From Symsagittifera roscoffensis (lineage: Eukaryota > Xenacoelomorpha > Acoela > Convolutidae), in NCBI RefSeq assembly GCF_963678635.1, contig NC_087071.1, positions 8,913,842 to 8,977,841 on the forward strand: a stretch of DNA of 64,000 nt, read 5' to 3'. A program made the position numbers and the translations under genes. How positions within the stretch are numbered: the stretch's first letter is position 1; each line of letters opens with the position of its first letter. The notes under the pieces were generated by a model that saw only the letters and a list, made by a program, of their open reading frames with translations, did no database searches and was not told where the DNA came from. Below are positions 41,927-54,184 of the stretch, one piece after another.

Positions 41927-42212
41927 GTTTAGGTTGCATGCAGGAAGGCGTCATACTAAATGTGTGTTGTGTGTGTTATCTTATGTTATGTGTTAGGTTG
42001 TTAAGACCCTGGGTAAGAAGGAATTACTGGCCATGAATAACCGAATGACGATATTAGGAATAGATCCAAAGTTTGGACTGTCCATTCTTAGGTCGAATTC
42101 CAAAATTCTAGCAACGAACTGATTTTAATAAATATCAGGATCGAAATCTTTTTATCTGAGTGTTTTAAATAAATTTTAATATAAAATTAGTGTAAAGCTG
42201 ACAAATGCGATA
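41927..42212 (+). other. Spacer between pol and ORF3 in element B
   Basis: About 290 bases, AT-rich, alignable in reverse complement with the spacer of element C (63119-63508). No gene. The ORF3 start codon and the first 120 or so codons are absent here compared with C, so the join is a deletion. Confidence 0.6.
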
Positions 42213-44433
42213 TTGCCTAGATTGAGGAGGATGCATCAGGAAATGAAGAGCGAGGCTGCCTTGTCTAGTTCACAACAGAGAGCAGCTGTGCCACCAAAGA
42301 GGGCGAGAGTAGAGGAAGAGGTTCAGACGAACGAAACCATGCAAGATCTTAAGGGAACGATAGAAGAACTTGAGAAGACCAGAAGGCAGCTGGACGAAAT
42401 GAAAAAGACCATGCTGAGTACAGAAGAAGATAGAGACATGTGGGGAAGAAACTGTTTGAAGATTGTAACAAGAAATAGAGTGAAGAAATAGAGCACTTGA
42501 GGCGAGCGAGAGTACAAAGAGCGATTGGAGCTGCTGGCGTTGAGGACAGCCGTAGAAAAAGTGATATCTACAAGGAATATTCATCGTGGGCAGTCCCCGA
42601 TGGAACGTTTGACGCCTCGCGAGTTGAGTCAAACGACGGAGACGCGGATTCCAGCCACGACTGGTCGGGTGACAATCCCGGACCCTAGTGACACCATAGG
42701 TGACCCAGTCGTGGAGCAAACAGTGCAAAAATTGATAGAAACAGCTGGACGATTGATCGCTAATAGGAATGCGCCAGGTTCTGGGGTGACTACACCCTAT
42801 GGAACGATAGATGACACGGGCAGAGTACAACTCTCCCAAGAGATGATGACGAGAACGGAAGTTAGTGATACAACGTTACCGACAAAGAGCTCTAAGGTTC
42901 CAGACAGAAAGATACGAGAAGTACCGATGAAGAAAGTGTCCCGAGTGATTGACATGCAGAAGAACAACCAGTTGAAGTATAGCTTCACAGGAGTTCCATT
43001 CACTGATTCGCGGGCCTGCTTCAATCGATCCGATTGGAGCCCAGCAGTAAACTTGCAGCAACCGCCACTTGGGACATCACATCTGATACTGGGTGACAGC
43101 TTAGTCAGAGTGCTCCAGAAATTGAGGACCTCCTGGATCACTACGGTGATTACCTTTGGAGGTGCAACGATAGCCCAGCTATTTCGGATGGTGGAGCGGA
43201 TGAACCCAGAGAAGATCCCTAACATAATGATCCTGATAGGGACGAATAATGTATCAAGAGGCTCAGATGAGGAAGAGCACTATGGGAGTCGAGGATACTG
43301 TGCCTATCTACTACTCTCTGGCATAAACTCAAGTGCGCGGTACTGACCGTCTGCACCGTACCCATGAGCACAAAAACGTTGACAGCAACAGGAAGAAGAC
43401 ATAATGAAGGAGCCATCAGGTGGAACAATATAATAAAGAACTTGGCGAGTCGGAATGCTGGACGGATTATCCTTATGGATATTGAACATGAGCTGAGAGC
43501 TGTGGATCAGGCCAGATTAACCACCGATGAAATCCACTTTGATATCATTGAAGGATGAACAGAGTCTTCCAAGAGCGTTTGGACGAGATGGAGGTCGAGC
43601 TCTTTGACACGGGAGTGCTGAAGAAGGAAGAAACCACGAATCAGCCGGCAATTTCAACCTTTGTGCCCCTTGGCTTGGAAACACGTTTGGGAACGGTCCC
43701 AGCCGTGACTACCTAAAAGCCGCAAAGCTCTAGCGAGCCAGGGCAAAGGACAGATGTACAAGATCGATTGGGGGAAGCGCCAATAAGGAGAACCGTCCAT
43801 CCAAGACGAAGATTAGGACCTGTCAATCCGACTGTGGAGACGACAAGCACCTCGAGATCAGAAACGAGATCAGAGACTACGGGTACCAGCCGAGAGGAGC
43901 GACGTCCAGACAGGAACTCATTGATTTGGTCGAGGCCCATACTTTCTCCCTGGCATGTATACAAAGACGACCTGATGAGTGTGAATCTTCAGACAGTGAG
44001 ATTTGCAGCGGATGCCATGAGGATGTTGAATGGAGCGAGATTGTCCGTCAATGGACTGTATTCAATAATCGGTGTGGACTGGCTGATAGCAGCTGGCATA
44101 AACTTCAGCTCCACGAGCGCCTTGAGGTTTGCCGACTTAGAGGGACTGCCCTCAAACAATACAATGGGTGCAGTAAATGCAAGACCATTGCAAGATGTGA
44201 AACTGAATCACGATGAAGGAAATCGAGAAGAAAGACCCGGAAGATTCTTGACCGCGACGGCACCAATAGGACAACACGTGAAAATGTTCAGACAGATAAA
44301 AGCACCCCCAGGTCACGTAAAAGAAAGAGCGTACCCGAAACAAGTGAATCAAGAAGGTGATGTTCAGAGATACGGTGGATTGAAGGTGATCAAGAAAGAT
44401 GAGACCATCTTTGCTGCGTATGACAAAGCATAA
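42213..44433 (+). pseudogene. Element B ORF3 N-terminal third with SGNH domain, broken
   Basis: Begins within the coiled-coil region (N-terminus deleted), with frame breaks near 42480, 43290, 43558 and 43715. The SGNH blocks remain: GDS in LILGDSLVRV (about 43086-43115), GTNN where C has GTND (about 43240), and DEIHFD (about 43528). The region after the esterase domain (VNLQTVRFAADAMRMLNG) matches C closely. Codons agree with C at most positions, so B and C belong to one subfamily. Confidence 0.78.
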
Positions 44434-45787
44434 ATGAGGAAGGCAAAGATCATGGTTGTTGCGAGCTCAGACTTCGTGTATACCTCCAATTCTCTGTTAT
44501 GACCTGATGTTATAATGTTGGCAGCGGTCGATCTGGATCTAATGCAGTCTGTGTCGATGGCAATCGGGGTACAACGACAGACAGAATTGATCCCAATCAC
44601 AATTGTATTTGCTGGCATGAACGACCATCTACACAGTAGGGGTTTCCTGAGCAGACTCAGAGAGCCTCCGACCGCTGAAGACGATGTGTGACCAGCTATA
44701 AAGGATATTCTCGAGTCAATAGGTGAAGTAGTGAACACTCTAAAAGAAGGTGCCTTCACCAAGATAACACCGAGAGCCCTGTTTGCACTGGCTGAATTAC
44801 CTGCAGTGTGGTCTGATATCTCAAATGCGATGCGAGGATTTAAAGACCATTCACTACACATGCTAGTGTTAGACGAGGTACTGGGGTTCGAACTGTCCAA
44901 CTTCAGCCGACAGCTCAAATTGAAGCCAGGAATTGACGATGACCATAGGGTGATTGTGGCGATGTCAAACGATTTATGGTTCCGAGGAATGGAAATAAAA
45001 GAGGAAGGAGAGAGAAGGAAGAACCTCAATGAGACCAGAGCTCACTTGGAAGCGATGGTTTTGAGAACAAAACCAGATGCTAACAAGTGGCTGCACTTGA
45101 CCCCTCGGATAGCAGCATTGGGCGCGGCCTACTCATGCCTTCTTAGTGAAAGAAACAAATCTGGCCGAGAATGCTGAGGAGAAATTAGCCGAGTTCGTGA
45201 ACAAAGTGTGCCAAGTGACCCTGGAAGCTTTCTGGATACAGAATGAGAAGGAAGAAGAAGGCTTTGACCGGACTGACAGCATGTTGGAAGTGCTAGGAGC
45301 AGGATGGACCGCATCCTTCTTGGCGAAACTATACCCTTCACTTTCTCGATACCTGAGAAGAGAATTCCTCCAAGTAGTCGTGGAAGTATCGATCGTTGAG
45401 TTACTAGCCCTGTTCGTGACGTTTGGAGCAGAGAACTTTGTGAAAAGACCAGCGACACTGCTCACCGAGGGAGTGCAGAAATTGCGATTTGATGGACTTC
45501 TAACGTTGATGGCGATAACGCATGGAAACTTGGGAGGAATGATGAATCTGACACGCTATCCGGAGCAGATGAAAGAGAACGTGAGGAAATTCGATGTGAA
45601 GCGATCCACGGATTCCTGGAATAAGAAAAAAGATTTGCGACATACTCTAATCCAGTACCTCCTGCAGCAGAATCGCTTTGGAACAGGAGAGGACGAAACT
45701 ATTCAGAGGGAGGAAGACGTGCGACGTCATGTTGGGGGCATGCCCCTACTAACTGATCTGAGCTTAGCTATGAGGACCGATCCCTGA
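44434..45787 (+). pseudogene. Element B ORF3 middle part 1, broken
   Basis: Corresponds to residues about 35-535 of the second ORF3 segment in C. Stops or frame changes occur at about 44431, 44502, 44689 and 45150. About 50 residues present in C are deleted near 44790, including FALSPGYAHLPDG. Conserved blocks: FAGMNDHLHSRG, LHMLVLDEVLG, IDDDHRVI and LLTDLSLAMRTDP. Confidence 0.7.
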
Positions 45788-47964
45788 GCATTGATCAGAG
45801 GAGCCACGGAGTTCGTGACGGTCATATATGGACCTGCAGTCACGTTTGCGTTCCCTAATGTTAAGATGGAAGCATACAGGAGCGGAATCTGAACCTCATA
45901 TCAGCAGTGGACGGAAGTGCCCTGAATTGTTGTGAGCAGTATGTAATGCGAGAGCTCATGAGCGAAGACCTATTGTTTGCAAAGATATCGGAGCCAGAGA
46001 TGACGGTCGTTAACTTTGACGATCACTTCCGTGATCGTATGGGAGAAGTGGATAGAGGACACATCGAGGTGTTCCCAAAGCTCTGAAACTTAAGGCCGCG
46101 TGATAAAACGAACGGCGAGATCACGAGAATAATGACCGCGTACCATAAGGTGAGAGAAGAGACGAAAGGCTGGGGTGATTACAAGAAACTGCCGGAGGAA
46201 ATCCCTGAATTCCCTCTGATAAGAAGGATGCTGCTCGGAGCAGTCTCCGCAGTGCACACCCCTAGGATGGGAGCATTTGAGACTAACGAAAGGAGAATGG
46301 CGAAAATCTCTGAAATGATGGATCCGTGTTTCATTGGCAGAAACGTTGCAGTGCTGAAGTATACGCAGTTTTTTTACACTGATGAAGCAACGAGGAGACG
46401 AATGATTAATGCCGCGACTCCGAAGCCTGGGAGGTTTGACGAGGAATGGGCCAAACTGGGTCTAGCGCCTATAATTATGAAAGGCAACGCTGACTTACCA
46501 GAAGCCTCCCTAATCCGAACGAGTGTAAAACCAGGGTTAACGGTAGGAGGAACACTACAGACTAGAACCATGCTAGCACCCTTCGGACATGAAGAGGTCA
46601 AAGTAGTTCATGGAGAGGAGGAAAATCAGTCCGCTGGCAGACTAATTATGCCAAAATTTCCTGATAGGGCAAGAAGTGAAGAGCAAGGGCCCTCAAATTC
46701 AGGAAGGAATCCGAGCCGAGACGATGGGCAGGGAGGAAGCCGTCGATCGGAAGAACATATGCAACAGAATCCCGATCAAAACGAGAAAGAATACGATAAG
46801 GCTTCGACAGGAGGGATGTCCAGCCTGGACTTCAATTTCCTCAGTGATTTCGAAAACGGCACGGATACGTTGAAAGCGACGACTGAACCTGCAGACGAGG
46901 GAATTTCCACGCTGGAACCTCCGTCGGCCTTCATGGACCGGAACTTGCCGGAGAGCAGCTCTCCGAGCAATTCTAAAAATGCCGAACAGAAACTCTTAAT
47001 GGAATCACCAAGGAGAAGAAGTATAGAAGGCACTGCCAGAGTACCTTTCTTGGGAACGTTGCCCGAAGAGGAGTGGGAGGTGCATCATAGAGACCATGAA
47101 AATAGGACGGATTGCAAAATGGGCAGAGTGGCCTTCATGGAAGAGGTCTGGGCAGTAGTTCAGAGCTACGGAACCCAGTCTATTTTGAAAATTGGTCTCA
47201 ACCGACCACTAATGCTGAAAGTCCTTGACAAACTCGACGAGTGTGAAGGGAGATTGAGCGAGTTGTTGATTGACTCGGCCACTGACGAAAGTGAGGCAAA
47301 CTTTCCTATCAAGATGACGCCGCAAGAAGACAAAGGAGAGGTGGTATATCTGTCAAGAACCCGGAAGGGAACGATGCCATCGAAAATGGTGATGGACAGA
47401 ATTAATGAAATGAAAACGAAACTGGGCAGCAAGGTGACATTGAGGAAAACGGGAAAGACAAAGGTGGATTCCGAAATCTCGATGAAAGCCGTCAACTCAG
47501 CTAAGAGAAAACGCGTCGAAGAAGCTATGGGATTGGGACAGGGTGATGATCGATTGCCTGGCATAGACAGGATGTTGACTGACGTAGCGATGGTGCCATC
47601 CATTCTCATGGCAGGAATAAAATCAGCCAGTTACAAAACTAAGAAGAGTGACCGCACTCTGACTGGGGCGACGTTAGAAATGGAGATACTCAGCCAATGT
47701 GGGGAGAGTACTCTTAAAGACTTCAAACCGTCTCCCATGAATCACCAAAAGGGAAGCGTCGTAGGACAACTGGTCCCAGTGGAATTTAACCGACTGACAC
47801 TGTCGGAGATTGTATCAATAGATGAACCCGCCGGTGGATACATGGAGATGTTGGAGTACAGAAACTCGGCCAGAGGACACTTAATGGCTCTGGAAGACAA
47901 CAGTGCCATGGAAGGTTATCTGGAGACAATGATGCAAGGCACCACCCTCAAGCAGAAAGTATAG
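45788..47964 (+). pseudogene. Element B ORF3 middle part 2
   Basis: After breaks at 45785-46085 a long intact frame runs from 46132 to 47964 (610 codons). It covers the YHKVREET block, the acidic linker and the basic segment KRKRVEEAMG. In C this region is interrupted by two stops (about 57751 and 57769 on the minus strand) that B does not share. The frame ends where a 130-bp copy of 47015-47150 replaces the expected sequence. Confidence 0.72.
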
Positions 47965-48090
47965 AAGGCACTACCAGAGTGATTTTCTTGGGAATGTTGC
48001 CCAAAGAGGAGTGGGAGGTGCATCATAGAGACCATGAAAATAGGACGGAATGCAGAATGGACAGAGTGGCCTTCATGGAAGAGGTCTGAC
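47959..48090 (+). repeat. Ectopic 130-bp duplication inside element B ORF3
   Basis: 47959-48089 repeats 47015-47150 at about 92%, from TATAGAAGGCACT to GAAGAGGTCTG. Element C has unique sequence at the matching place. The frame is destroyed at the join (TAG at 47962-47964). Confidence 0.85.
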
Positions 48091-50630
48091 TCGGCCAGAG
48101 GTCAACCCTAGAGAACCATGTCGAAGATACACGCACTGATAGCAATACCCTATGTGAGAACAGAGTTACAACTGAGGTTCGCTTGGTGCATTATTGGACT
48201 GACTCGCGGGGAATATGATTTGGAAGAAAGGATTAGATCGAAGGGAGAAAATGTGTTTTTGATGACGAGTGTGAGGGATCTGATGACCTAAAAAGGAGCA
48301 GCAGTAGCGTGCGCGAAGCGGAGAGACGCTCTCTGTTTCGTTCAATTTATGACAGAACAAATTTCAGTGCCAGCATTGAACACTTGCTTCAAGATGCTAA
48401 GAGAAGGCGATGAACGAGCGAAACCTTGCTCTTGCTAGCACTTTTGAACATATATCAGAGCAAACCAATGCGAGTGAATTTGAAAGAACCCGTGGAACTA
48501 GAACCAATGAAGAAAATAGACGAAATAAGGAGGTTATCAAACAAGGAGCTGAGGCTCACTAAGGAATCCATGGGAGCACTGCCAAAATCCAGTGAGTACT
48601 GTGGACCGATCAGGAAGAAATCAAACAGTTACGTATCCGGAATCACAGGGATGGCGTACAACCCTTTAATAAATGAAGACATACGCGATTGCTTCTTTGA
48701 TTACGAGCAAGCAGTGTTGCTAAGATTCTGGACGTCAAGAATTGCTTTGATAAGAAGCGCTACTAACCAGCAGACCAAGCTGGGTCTGGTCTTGGAGGAA
48801 AAGGTGACTGCACCTTCAGTGCCAAAATCGGACAACCGAGTGGAGTTTGGATTGGGATTATCGGATGAACTACTGAGAACGAGCTCAATGGTGGTATGGG
48901 AACTGATGAAACCATCATGGTGTCCTAGTCCCAACGCTGATTCGATATTACGTGCGACACAAGACGTGCAGAGAGATGAACTCAGACTGTAACTTGCGTG
49001 ACCTGAACATGATCTATAACTTGATGACGGCAGCCTCCAAGAGCAACGGAGAAGACACGGTGGAGTTGCCTGGCTGGGGACCAGAGGATTGGGTCAAACC
49101 TGGTAGCTGTCTGGCAGAAGTCTGTAGACTGGAAGGTCATATCTGTGGAGGTCTGGATTGCGTAAAGACCCTGGAGAAGCAACACAAGCAATTAATGATA
49201 TTGTTTGGGAACATTGTGATTAAGGCGAAAACAGAAACGGAACTGATTGCAGATTACCATGGAGGAACCGAGGTAAATCTAGTGACTGCACTAGGAATCT
49301 ACAGCATGTTTGGTTCTTTAGAGTCGCTATTGAATCTAGAACAAAAGCATGAGATGGTTACGACCATCAGTGTAGAAGTGTGCCCGGGAGTATTGCAAAC
49401 TGAGCAGAAGTATATTGGAAAATGGAGAGAAGCGATCGAGGCGGAAATGAACATCCGACAGAGTGAAATTTATCGAAGACCGACGGGAGCGAGATATTTA
49501 GTGGGATCAACTCTAGCTTCAATGTGCAAGAGCATATACCCAGTGCATTTTGTGGAGGTGGATGTGAAGAGTCGTGGATCAAGCCTTCTCTGTGCCGAAA
49601 TGCTTAAGACTAGCAAGAATATCAGAAAAGTCTTACGAATTACTGTGCAAATTGTTCTCAGCAGTTCCGGAGAGAACCAAAGAGGAGTTAGAATCGATAC
49701 TGGGAAAGAAGTTCATGGGATACGCCAGTAGGATTTTCAGCGACTTCGAAAGACGAAAGCAGAAAGGTTCAACAGTTACGGATTACAATGCAGTAGATGA
49801 GAATGATGAAGTTCACCGAGTGATGATGGAAGTGGAACCACTACTGGAAGCTTCGGGAAAACGTAATTGGGGGAGCATCATGTCAACACATGATGAGTTC
49901 CCCTGCCAATGCTTGCTACAAATTTGGTGGTACCCTGGATGTAGTAATCTGGTGTTGATCTGGGACTGTGGAGAGCTGCTCTCCATGGGTTTACCAGATT
50001 CATCACAGCCCATAACAATAGTGATAGTAGGAGTTATGATGGCTGGAAGCTCATGTAAAAGACAACAAAAGACCGGAGGCGCCGACGAAAGAACAGTTAC
50101 AGGAATTTGATTGTCTAAAAGACTTAAATCTTTTTGAAACAATGTGCAAAATCTTGAACATTCCGATGGAAGTGAAAAAGATATGGGTCAAAAGACGAGT
50201 GATGCCATGATTTAGAGCCAACATGGCTGCATGGTTGTATGAGTAGAAGCATATGTCGAAGCACAGCAGAATGTACAGTTCGTATCAGCTGGACATTGGA
50301 GCAGGAGCTTTTAAATGAGCTTTTGTAACTCATCGGAATAGAGTAACCATCGCAGTGAAGAGATCTTCCAGGACGAGTGAATGTAATGGAAGGAGGAAAG
50401 AAGAGATGTTGAAGGAAGATTTGGAGAGAAACGTGACGTTGTGCCTCCACAACAGCTTCTGAAACAGAGAATCTAACGTTGATCCCCTACCTTGTTGTAA
50501 ACAAAAAGTAGAAGAGCAGAAGTGTTGGAGGACTGCTTCCAACGGCGTCAGAATAGCTACCGACGTGTTGCAAGACACATAGACTGAAAGTGCGGAGTCA
50601 ATGTCGCAGGAGGAGGAGATGGAGCATTGA
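48091..50630 (+). pseudogene. Element B ORF3 C-terminal third, broken
   Basis: Homologous to residues about 300-1095 of the last ORF3 segment in C plus its tail. Open pieces at 48426-48992, 48952-49731 and 49574-50110 in three frames. The cysteine motif CLAEVCRLEGHICGGLDC (about 49109-49162) keeps CX4CX6CX4C. The tail ends QEEEMEH then TGA at 50628-50630, defining the natural C-terminus of ORF3 in this subfamily. Confidence 0.72.
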
Positions 50631-51478
50631 CAAATGGCCGAAAAACAAGAACCAAAAAGAGAGAAAATTAGAAGAACTTAGAAGTTTTAGAACTTCTAAA
50701 CGACGAACAAAGGAAGAAACGAAGAGGCAGCAAAAGAGAAGATGTTAAAACTCAGAACTTTTTTGTCTGCGACAGAAAAAAACTCAAGTGAGAAACAAGG
50801 CAACTAAAATTGCAATTGAAACTGAAAGGAAAACATTTAGTTGAGTTTTGAAGATTAAAGAGTTTGTTGCATTTATTAATTTGCATTTTGAGTTTAGTTA
50901 GTGGCTTTAGAGACACTTACTATTTATTTAGAAAAGGTTGAGTGAAGAGTATATTAAATTATTCCAGCCTGCATGATTGTTTTTAATCAACTAGGACAAC
51001 TGATCACTTTGTGGTGACATGAAAGGCTTTGGTAATCTCTTGGAGAAGGAGATTATTTCATTGTTCCTTCTAACCACCGAGTTCCTGAGTTTTATTATTC
51101 AGTAAGTAAGCCAGTAACAACTAAATTTCCGAAGGGAAGAAGCATAGTAGGATAATTTTAGCTTGTGGGTTGACAGGACTGTCCTGCGTTCCTACACTTT
51201 TTAAACCTAGGAGAAAAACGTTTCAAATAGGGACATAGACAGTGGAAGTCTAAAAAGATGTTTTTATCTTAAGTATGTCCTCGAAAATTGCAGATTGGCG
51301 AAAGAGTTTGGAAGGCTATAATAGTGTAATATGGTGCCATTTATATTCTGTAGTGAGTTGATATGAGGAGGATAAAAATGATTTCGTGCATTTTGTAATT
51401 TCTGTTCAATGACACTGTACCATTTTGATGAAGACTACGAGAATCAAGGAGAACATTGACCAGGCTGTCCGGGAAGTA
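50631..51478 (+). other. 3' untranslated region of element B
   Basis: About 850 bases, AT-rich, no gene seen; alignable with 53369-54184 of element C in reverse complement. Ends with TCCGGGAAGTA immediately before the TGTG of the 3' LTR, the presumed plus-strand primer site. Confidence 0.65.
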
Positions 51479-52450
51479 TGTGACATTCGACCAGAATGTA
51501 CGAAAGTGCAGTTTCGCATTCGAATCTTAATCGACCAGAAAAGAACATCTGACCTGGAAGATTGATGGTTTTAACAGATTAGCGACGTTGTTTGATAGAT
51601 TAGACGAATCGGGAAGGGTCGGTGTTAACTGACATGTTGATTTTAAAAAATTCGATTTGTGACGTCTCATTTCTGAGAAATGATAAAACGGCCATTTTGG
51701 AATAAAAAACAGAAGAAACACACAACAAAAATAGTTGCAGCGGAAACAACTACGAAGAAACTGCAGAAGATTGAAATTGTGGTCAGAAATTGTCAGAAAT
51801 TACTCCGAGTTGTAACGATTGTGCCGCTACAATCGTTACTGAGCAATTCACGCGAACGAGGAAGGGTGTTGGGACGCCGTGTCCATCCTTCCGGAAACAA
51901 ATAGGAGTGCTATTTCCTCGGATTACAGAATCCGCAGGGGTCTCGGGCCCAAGACTCAAACTGTTTTATACAAACTTTTAGCTTCCTGGTCATGCCCTGA
52001 ATTGAATTTATTTAAAATCCCGATTCATTTTCAGATAATGAGAAGCTAGGAGTGAGGGAAACGGTTGATCCATCTTCGATGGAGCTGATGATTTTCATCT
52101 ACTCTCGGGCCCAAGACTCAAACTGTTTTACATAAACTTTTAGCTTCCTGGTCATACCCTGAATTGAATTTATTTAAAATCCCGATTCATTTTCAGATAA
52201 TGAGAAGCTAGGAGTGAGGGAAAGGGTTGATCCATCTTCGATGGAGATGATGATTTTCATCTACTGAACAAAAACAATAGTAATATAATAAATAGTAAAG
52301 GCCCTGTTTTTAGGAGTGACCTCGTGGTCTGGGGATACTGAGACCCAACCATGAGCTCACTATTCTTGCATATAATTAAGTTAATTTGAGTGTTTTGACC
52401 GAAGCCGGAAACAGTAACGTTTTTGTCGACCGGATGTTAGGAAAACGACC
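51479..52450 (+). repeat. 3' LTR of element B, interrupted by element C
   Basis: Starts TGTGACATTCG and follows the 5' LTR to AAAACGACC, then breaks off. About 130 bases of the LTR are missing here. It contains a 162-bp internal tandem duplication, and the hairpin at 51812-51822/51829-51839. Confidence 0.88.
51941..52264 (+). repeat. 162-bp tandem duplication within the B 3' LTR
   Basis: Two adjacent copies start TCTCGGGCCCAAGACTC at 51941 and 52103, differing at only a few positions. The 5' LTR of B has a single copy, so the duplication arose after insertion. Confidence 0.92.
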
Positions 52451-52455
52451 AAGAG

Positions 52456-53368
52456 TGTAACATTCGCCCGGAAGATACATATCGACGGATAACAAAACTA
52501 AGTCTTAAGACGACTGGCTAACGTCTAAACAGAGCTTTGCATGCTTTTCACCGTCTCTACCAAGCCAGTACTTTTCGGTGGTCTTTCTAACATCGGGTCG
52601 ACAAAAACGTTACTGTTCTCCGGCTTCGACCAGAACGCTCAAATTAACTTAATTACATGCAAATAGTGAGCTCATGGCTGGGTCTCAGTATCCCCAGACC
52701 ACGAGGTCACTCCTAAAAATAGGGCTACTACTTATTATATTACTATTGTTTTTGTTCAGTAGATAAAAATTATCATCTCCATCGAAGATGGATCAACCCT
52801 TTCCCCCAACTCCTAGCACCTCATCCTTGTCAAAACTAATCCAAATATCAATTAAACTCAAGTCAGGACATGACAGGATGCTAAAAGTTCACACGAGTCA
52901 ATAAAAGTTTTCCGTCCCGAGACCCTTCCGGATTCTTGATTCCGGTGAATCAAGCCCGTTGATCTCGATTTCTTCCCAATCCAGAAGGCTGATTTCTTAC
53001 CCTTCACCGTTGTTCGCAACGGCCTTGCAACTATTGTAGCAGCACAATAGTTGCAACTCGGAACGTTTTCTGCAATCTGCTGCTGTTTTTCTTATCACGA
53101 TTGTCGTTGCTATCGTCAGCGCAACTAATGTTGTTGTGTTTCTTCTCTCGTTTCTTGTTAAAATGGCCGTTTCAGCATTTCTCAGAAATGTGACGTCATC
53201 ATTCGAATTTTTGAAAATTTAAAATACTCGAATATTCCAGCCCTCACCGTTTGGCTAAACGTTCCAATAACGCCCTTAGTTCTTAAAAACCACCAATCCG
53301 GAAGGCTTACTGCTAAAATTCCGAATTCTGCAGAGATTGCATTTTGGCCATTCTGGTCGAATGTCACA
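52456..53368 (-). repeat. 3' LTR of element C
   Basis: On the minus strand it starts TGTGACATTCGACC and ends GAATGTTACA. It is diverged from the B LTRs but collinear with them. With the B 3' LTR it forms a head-to-head pair, so 51479-53368 is a large imperfect inverted repeat. It carries the LTR hairpin with compensated changes: arms 53025-53037 and 53044-53056. Confidence 0.88.
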
Positions 53369-54184
53369 TACTCCCCGGACAGTCCGGTCAATGTCCTCAT
53401 TGAATCGCGCAATGTTCGTAAAATGGTTACAGTGTCATCGAACAGAATTTACAAAATGCACGAAATTACTTTTATCCACGTCACATCGACTCACTGCAGA
53501 ATATAAATGGCATCATACTACATCATTATAGCCTTCAAATTCTCTCATTAATCTGCACATTGAGGATACAACCTAAGATAAAACATTTTTTCTGACTTCC
53601 AGTGTCAATGTCCCGATTAAAACTTTTTCTCTTAGATTTAAAAGGTGTTGGCTTGCAGGACAGTCCTGCCAACCAACAAGCTAAAATTATCCTACTATGC
53701 TTCTTCCCTTCGGAAATCTTGCTTGTTATTGTCCTGAATATTAAAACTAAGAAACTCTGTGGTTAGAAATAACAAAGAAACAATCTCCCTCTTCGAGAAG
53801 TTACTCAAGTTTTTCATGTCACCACAAAGTGATCAGTCTTCCTAAGTGATTAAAAACAATCATGCAGGCTGGAATATTTAAATATACTCTTCCCTTAAGC
53901 CTTTCTAAATAAATAATAAGTGTCTCTAAAGCCACTTCTGCTAAAATCAAAATGCAAATTTATAAATGCAACAATTTCAAAACTCAACAAAATGTTTCAG
54001 TTTTCTATTACAACTTGGTTGCTTGGTTTCTCACTTGAGTTTTTCACACACATAAAACAATTCTGAGTTTTGACTTTTCTTCATCATTCCTTTGTTCTCT
54101 GCTTTTTTCGTCGTTTAGAAGTTCTAAAAATTCTAAATTCTTCTAATTTTCTTTCTTGTTGCCTCTTGTTTTCTCGACCATTCG
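53369..54184 (-). other. 3' untranslated region of element C
   Basis: About 815 bases without a gene; adenine-rich on the element strand. Ends with TCCGGGGAGTA before the LTR. Short open frames on the plus strand here (such as 54070-54267) have no homologous support. Confidence 0.65.

Larger units (their letters stand above)
29498..52450 (+). mobile_element. Element B: giant Gypsy LTR retrotransposon, decayed
   Basis: Same plan as A: 5' LTR 29498-30426, primer-binding site 30439, leader with minisatellite, gag, protease, RT, RNase H, integrase, macro-like domain, ORF3, purine tract, 3' LTR from 51479. The 3' LTR is cut at about 52450 by insertion of element C, so its last 130 bases or so should lie beyond the window. 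The two LTRs look about 90-95% identical, and the coding part has dozens of stops, frameshifts and deletions. B is thus clearly older than A and inactive. Confidence 0.88.
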
